From NCBI GenBank assembly GCA_011009095.1, contig VTPC01090580.1:113470-177469 (forward strand): a stretch of DNA of 64,000 nt. Reading direction: 5' to 3'. This DNA is from Ignelater luminosus. Lineage: Eukaryota; Arthropoda; Insecta; Coleoptera; Elateridae. The notes under the pieces were generated by a model. The model worked only from the letters and a program-made list of their open reading frames with translations, was not told where the DNA came from and ran no database searches. The translations under genes and the position numbers were made by a program. This document shows, one piece after another, positions 58,671 to 64,000 of this stretch (position 1 is its first letter; each line of letters starts with the position of its first letter).

Positions 58671-61600
58671 AGTTCAGGGTCTGCAATAAAGTATATGGAG
58701 GCAGTGCATACTGTTAGGTAATTCCAGGCATTCAGGTATGGAAACTTGAGTTGCTATTAGTATGTGACATAGCTTCCAGGTCTAGGACATGAACGAGAAG
58801 ATGTTTAGGTTTTTGCCTGGATCTCCATCGTCATCACTGGTCGAATGGGTGTTATTAGAATATCGAGAGTGGCTGATTGTTCTGCTTGGCTGTCTTCTTA
58901 TTCCTTCAAAACGACTCCACATGTTTTGGAGCAACTCTAATGTTAAGGAACCGATAGTCCATAATAGGATGTGTATGAGAATTTGTGACAGCATAGAATG
59001 TCACCGTTCAAAACGAAGAAAAAAGATGTTTTGCTTCTGTCTTAGGTAGATGGTGATAAGGAACATACAGAAGCGGGTGCCTCAGAGCTTGCTTTTGGAC
59101 AGGATTTTTGGCTTTTTGGTCTCCTAAGGATATAGTCTACTTACTATAGTCTGCTTACTAAAGTAAAATCCGGTGCAATCTGACATCATTTCTGCTAGAA
59201 CTTAAAAAATCGATTTAACCTAAAAGTGCAATTTATCTAAATACTCCAATTTGCTTGAAAACTAATCCAATACGCCTGAAAGTTCAAATTTAAGTTAAAT
59301 CGACCTATTTCCACAGTCATGATATAATTTAAATATTTCTAAACTACCATGACAACCTAATTTATCATTATTTTTATTGTTAAGGTCAGATAAAGCTATC
59401 TCTTTAGTTATCAGAGGCATTTACAAAAATTCACTTGGATTAACATGACTACTCTTAACTATTATGTTTTAATAATTACTTCGATGGTTATATTGACTGA
59501 TTGTATTAACCTGATTCAATTTTCGTAAACGTATTTAAGATCAGATTCTAAAGGAATTATGTTGATTGTTTTCGATAGGCAGTTTGCGTCTGATAGTTTG
59601 TGGTTATGTCTAAAACAAAATGTAAATTTGAAATCGTTGTTTTTGAAGAAATTGGAGACAAATGAAAAAAATTTTGGCTTCGGCAACATTGGCTGAAGCT
59701 GCTGTTTACCCTCTTTTCTATCATTTCGACAAGATTCAGCTGCATCTACTTGATCACTTTTGACAATACTACTTTAGTTGAGAATAAAATGATAATCTAC
59801 AGTAGTGCCAACATGACAAATTCTGTAAAAATTAATTTGAAAGCTTTTTAGACAACTTTCTTTACTGTTATTAGTGGTGCTCTAAGCCTTGGAACAGTAG
59901 AAGATTAGATACCATTTGCCTAAGGCCACAAAAATCTCGACCACAGAGCAGGATTGTATTTATTTTCCAATAATCCCAATAGGTTTATACTTACCTTTTT
60001 TTGGGGGAAAAACGTTTGTTGTTAGCTGAACATTTAATCTGGATATTTTTGATCAGATATTAGGTTGATGATCTGCTACCTAGTTATGCTTACTGTTAAG
60101 TTGTTTTCAGTAATAGCATTCTTTTGGTAATGGTTGGTATGATTTCAACACAGATAGGTGTTTATCTCTATCATTTTACATGTGCTTTAGTCTAGAAAAT
60201 GAAATGTATGGAATGAATTATCAGAGCCACCTGTGATTTGTTCCAAAATACATAAGAGTTGATGCAGTAAAGATTGATCCGCAAGAAGCTAAACTGTATC
60301 TAGCGAGAAACGTCTTCAGTGATCTTAAACCAGAATGATGAGGAAGACAGTAATACTAATTAAATCAGACTATCTTCATGGGTTACGATGACTTTACGTG
60401 CGGTTTTTCAAAATTAAAGACGTCTCCCAGAGAGTTTTGGATATTGAAGGGCTCTGGTTTGAAATCCTAAGCAGCGTTTCTATATCACGAATGACATATC
60501 CAATTCTGTTAAGCAACTAATCAAACTTTGTATTTTCCAGGTTTCTAATTTTTTATGCACACATTTTGGCAAGTGCTTTTTCAGCAAACAGGCCGTTAAT
60601 CAATTTTGTGTTACTATGTGACTTTATTGAACATTGTTTTAAACTAAAGCGAACTGCTCACTTGCAATGCAATAAGTATCTTGCTTTTGATTTCCATTCC
60701 ACAGAGCAAGTAAATTGAAAGGTTATCTCAGAAACTGCTGCTGCTTTGGTTTTGATCGTGGAAAAGCTTTTCGAGCATGATGCACAAGTGCCTAAGATGA
60801 ACAAGTTGCAGAAATTTGATACAACAATAAATAAATCTCAATTCACAATAAAACTCCTAATAGGTTAGCTTTTGCAATTACAACTAAACAAGAATGCCAA
60901 TGTTCACATCAGAATTAACTTTATGTTGAGTTAAGTAAAAGGGCAGTGGGACTTTATGGTATCATCACAGTTGAACTTCGTCCAAGGTTAGAAAGTTATT
61001 TTCGCACGAGGAAGCTCGTAAGACTTGGCGATGTGCTTACAAACGCTTTTTTTGTTTCATAGTTGAGCCTTGTGTTTTCCAATTTCAAGCAATGTGTTTC
61101 GAGCCTATGTATTGTTGATAATCACGCTTTAAGCTCTGATTTCTTTGGTTACATTTTACTGTTTTTCATTTCTAAGTAAGCATTGTCTTGGCATTCGGTG
61201 TGTTTTCTATAACATGTTATTTGTGTTTCCTATTAAAGAATTTCATTTAAATCTATCTTTTAGCTTGTAGCTTCATCTTTTCTATTTTTTCATCAATTCT
61301 TCAACGGCAGGTGGAGTTGCTATATTAAAGTTGCTATGAGAATTTTGAAATGGAATGTGTAATAACTTTATAAACTAAATGCAAATTCTAAACGGAAATT
61401 TTAATTTTTTCGTAACTATTGCATTTGTTTTAATTACTTCCAGCAGACAAATTGTCTAAAGTAAGCAATTATACAACAATAAGAAGCACACTTGTAAATT
61501 TAAAAACAAGAATTTAAATTACTTTTTAAATACTTGTCTACATTTACAAACAATGCTAATGTCCGGTGTGAAGTTGCTTTTTATTTCGAGATAATTTTCA

Positions 61601-63069
61601 ATTAGATAAAGCCATAAAACTTTTTCGAAATAGATTATTAAGTTCACATTCAATAAATTACTTTTATAAAAAATAACTAAGGTATTTATTATACAATAAT
61701 TTAATATGAATTAATGCTTTGGGTTATTATTAAGATTACAAAATCGTTAATTGATTGGATTATGAAATTTTTAAAATCGAAAATGGCCTTTTACTATACG
61801 ATGCACTCAATACAATATAATTAAAGCGTGTTCGGCATAGTATTTCGGCAAATGGTACAAACGTAAAGTTACCTACCATTTCGGGGTTAAAAAAAGTTGC
61901 CACTATAAAAGGCTTATGTAAAAGTATTTAATAGAATAGCTAATAAGTTTATAACAATATGGAGTGACGGACGGGTATTGTGTGAAGCCATCAGGCGGGT
62001 CGCCTTACGTGACAGCCGTGAAATTACAATGTTCACTTCGGAATCGATTGAACAGCGTTACATGGTGTATTATAACGCTAATCAAACCATCAGACGCTCC
62101 ACGGGTGACCCAAACCCAACAACATATATACAACATAAATAAATTAATACAGTGATAAAGCATTTAAGCTGTAAATTGCATTCGAATCGGTTTAGATACA
62201 ATAAAGTTAAAATTTTCAACCGAATTTTACTTTATTAGGACGCCCTTAATTACTTATTAAAATTAAAAACAGATCATTATCGTCGACTTCTTATTCTAAC
62301 ACCTCAACCACGCATAAATTAGAATTAAGAAAAAAAATTACTATCACGTTTTAAACAAAAAGTTAGGTACATGCTTCACGCATTAAATTATCATATTTTT
62401 ATAATAATAATTGCAATATTTAAAAAAATAACATTTTTCTGTGTTGTTTTCTTTGACATAAAAATTAAAATCAAATGCTGAGAAATTCGCAATTGTCTAA
62501 GTTTACGAAACTGTTTATTTTACCGTTATAATACTGACACCGATCTCATTGCAGGGAAAATTACTGTTGTTGTATATTTTTACACCATAATAGAATTAAA
62601 AGTATAATTTTTCCAACCGCATTGCATTTATTAGTATTTAACTCGAAGCTAAAACTTGTGGCTTGTCTTCCTGGTTAAATTTTTAAATTTATCCAGCTAT
62701 AGTTAAATAACAATTATACACTTCTGCTTTTCAAATGAGCCTGATGTGTAATTTATTAAAGTAGGAAGCTGGCTAATAATAGTGTTGCCTAGTAAATTAA
62801 AAAAGAAAGTAATAACTTTTAGAGAAACAAATAATGCATTACAGATCCAAGCACTAGAAAGACTACTCGATGCGCAACCAAGAGAAATACAAAGTAAAAT
62901 GAAAAAATGCTGCTGCTGAATCATAGGACAAGGGAAAAAATAATTATCCCAACAATTTTTTTCTAAATAAACCCAGAGGGGTGCTATCAAATGTGCAAGG
63001 TGGGCAGCAGCCAATCATACTCTCACTTGAAACAAAAATGTGGTGCACTACTGGTGTCTGAAAACGATT
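58671..63069. other. AT-rich intergenic sequence
   Basis: No gene, RNA or bounded repeat recognised over about 4.4 kb. Short frames (for example 58789-59049 and 61964-62155) have no known motifs. A small GC-richer patch lies at about 61965-62120. Confidence 0.4.
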
Positions 63070-63200
63070 TCAACTCTGTAAATCTTGCAGGCTCTTGGCT
63101 GTTCTGACAATCTCGTCGAGTTTCTTCTCATCTTCTGCTAATTCTATTTCAGTATCATCATCATATCTAATGTTACTTCTGCACCGAAGCCGCCGAAGGC
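63070..63200 (-). pseudogene. Short LINE reverse-transcriptase scrap
   Basis: The minus strand reads NIRYDDDTEIELAEDEKKLD and then EIVRTAKSLQDL. This resembles the RT active-site block of RTE/CR1-type LINEs (N-I-R-Y-A-D-D-T-V-L-L-A-E-x-E-E-x-L) with the Ala changed to Asp. Only about 40 residues are alike, so chance cannot be excluded. Confidence 0.35.
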
Positions 63201-64000
63201 AACCGACAGAAATGGAATAATAAAAACAACAGAGACGTCTGGTAATGGAGCGTGTTGGATTGTTTGTAAAGAAAAGTATTACCGGGTGGAAAATTGCTAT
63301 TACAGAATCTATCAAAAAGCTAATGAAGTATTTTCAAGAAAGTCCTCGAAATCAATAGTGAAATGGTGGCATTGCCGAAGAATATGGCAGGTAGAAATTT
63401 TTTTCTATGTTTGACACTTCTAGACAATAAAATGATAGACGTCCTCAATATATTGAACGAACCCTTACTAAGTGAAACGTTCTTCTGCAGATCCGTCTGT
63501 CTTTTCGTAAAAGTCACTGCTTTTGCTAAGGTATAAGAGTAGAAAAATATGGGCAATAATAATCAATTACGGAAAAAATGGTGACGCAGCTCTCAATCAT
63601 CTTGAAACACTTGACGAGCTTCACATTTCACCAGAGGCGACACTTCACTGTTTTTCTTTGTTATTTTAACCACTTGGTTTCTTAACCTTGGACATTTAAA
63701 TCGGCGGAAAAACGGCGCCAAATTTAAAATTCGTAAGGGTAATAAAGAAATGAGGTTTGTTTGAAAAAGAAATCGCAAGTAGGCAATCAACAAAACAACT
63801 GTTACTTAATACTTAAATATATTTTAATCAGGCAAAATGTACAATTAAAAATTACATTATACTTATTTATAGATTCATCAGTATCTGCAATTTTCTATTT
63901 TTCTTTTCGGCGGATTTAAATGACCTATTACTAAATTTTAAACAATAAAATATCCTAAACCTAATATATAATTTAATTAAGTATGTTTTTGGAAAGCTCC
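63201..64000. other. Unassigned AT-rich sequence
   Basis: Minus-strand frames of 66-81 codons occur (63070-63315, 63320-63556, 63593-63793) but, except for the RT-like scrap, resemble nothing. No splice-framed exon was recognised. Confidence 0.35.

Noticed and set aside
1-64000. CRISPR arrays, bacterial-type operons or riboswitches
   Set aside because: The window is eukaryotic with large spliced introns; no regularly spaced repeats or prokaryotic gene organisation were seen.

Overview
The window is AT-rich nuclear DNA from an insect; the order cannot be fixed from the sequence. It holds one host gene that I recognise with confidence. This is the 3' half of a GATA-family transcription factor gene on the + strand, most likely the grain/GATAc (GATA-1/2/3 class) orthologue. 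Three coding pieces are visible: the C-terminal GATA zinc finger (15579-15713), the basic tail with a Gly/His/Pro-rich C-terminus (38861-39238), and a tiny terminal coding piece of eight codons plus stop (43399-43425). Introns of 23,147 and 4,160 bp separate them, and the splice sites keep phase 0 throughout. The N-terminal finger and transactivation exons are not visible, so about 15.5 kb of upstream sequence is probably also intron.

Almost everything else that can be named is mobile-element debris. 1-15.5 kb: a deleted PIF/Harbinger element sits inside one copy of an unknown repeat whose empty copy lies 5.6 kb away, with hAT-like and other MITEs and two old LINE relics. 15.7-38.9 kb (large intron): an old hAT element with intact ends and an 8-bp target duplication contains a nearly intact mariner. 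LINE relics, a tandem dimer, a possible GATA-site cluster and a GC-richer island are also here. 39.2-43.4 kb (last intron): a roughly 1.2 kb foldback element with a 205-bp MITE in its loop, then a tRNA-derived SINE.

After the gene come a 3' UTR with several Pumilio-type UGUANAUA motifs, a second and unrelated hAT relic (TTF-finger/DUF4371 type) at 46.7-49.0 kb, and an assembly gap of 400 N. These are followed by a LINE reverse-transcriptase relic at 52.7-53.8 kb, an inverted-repeat element at 56.0-56.5 kb and a GC-rich Jockey-type LINE at 56.8-58.7 kb. The Jockey copy keeps ORF1 and the first codons of ORF2 and then stops. The last 5 kb hold only a short reverse-transcriptase scrap.

No tRNA, rRNA, CRISPR array, operon or second intact protein-coding gene was found. 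The notable content is the set of nested insertions, which give relative ages, and the structure of the GATA gene. I see no convincing new multi-gene system.
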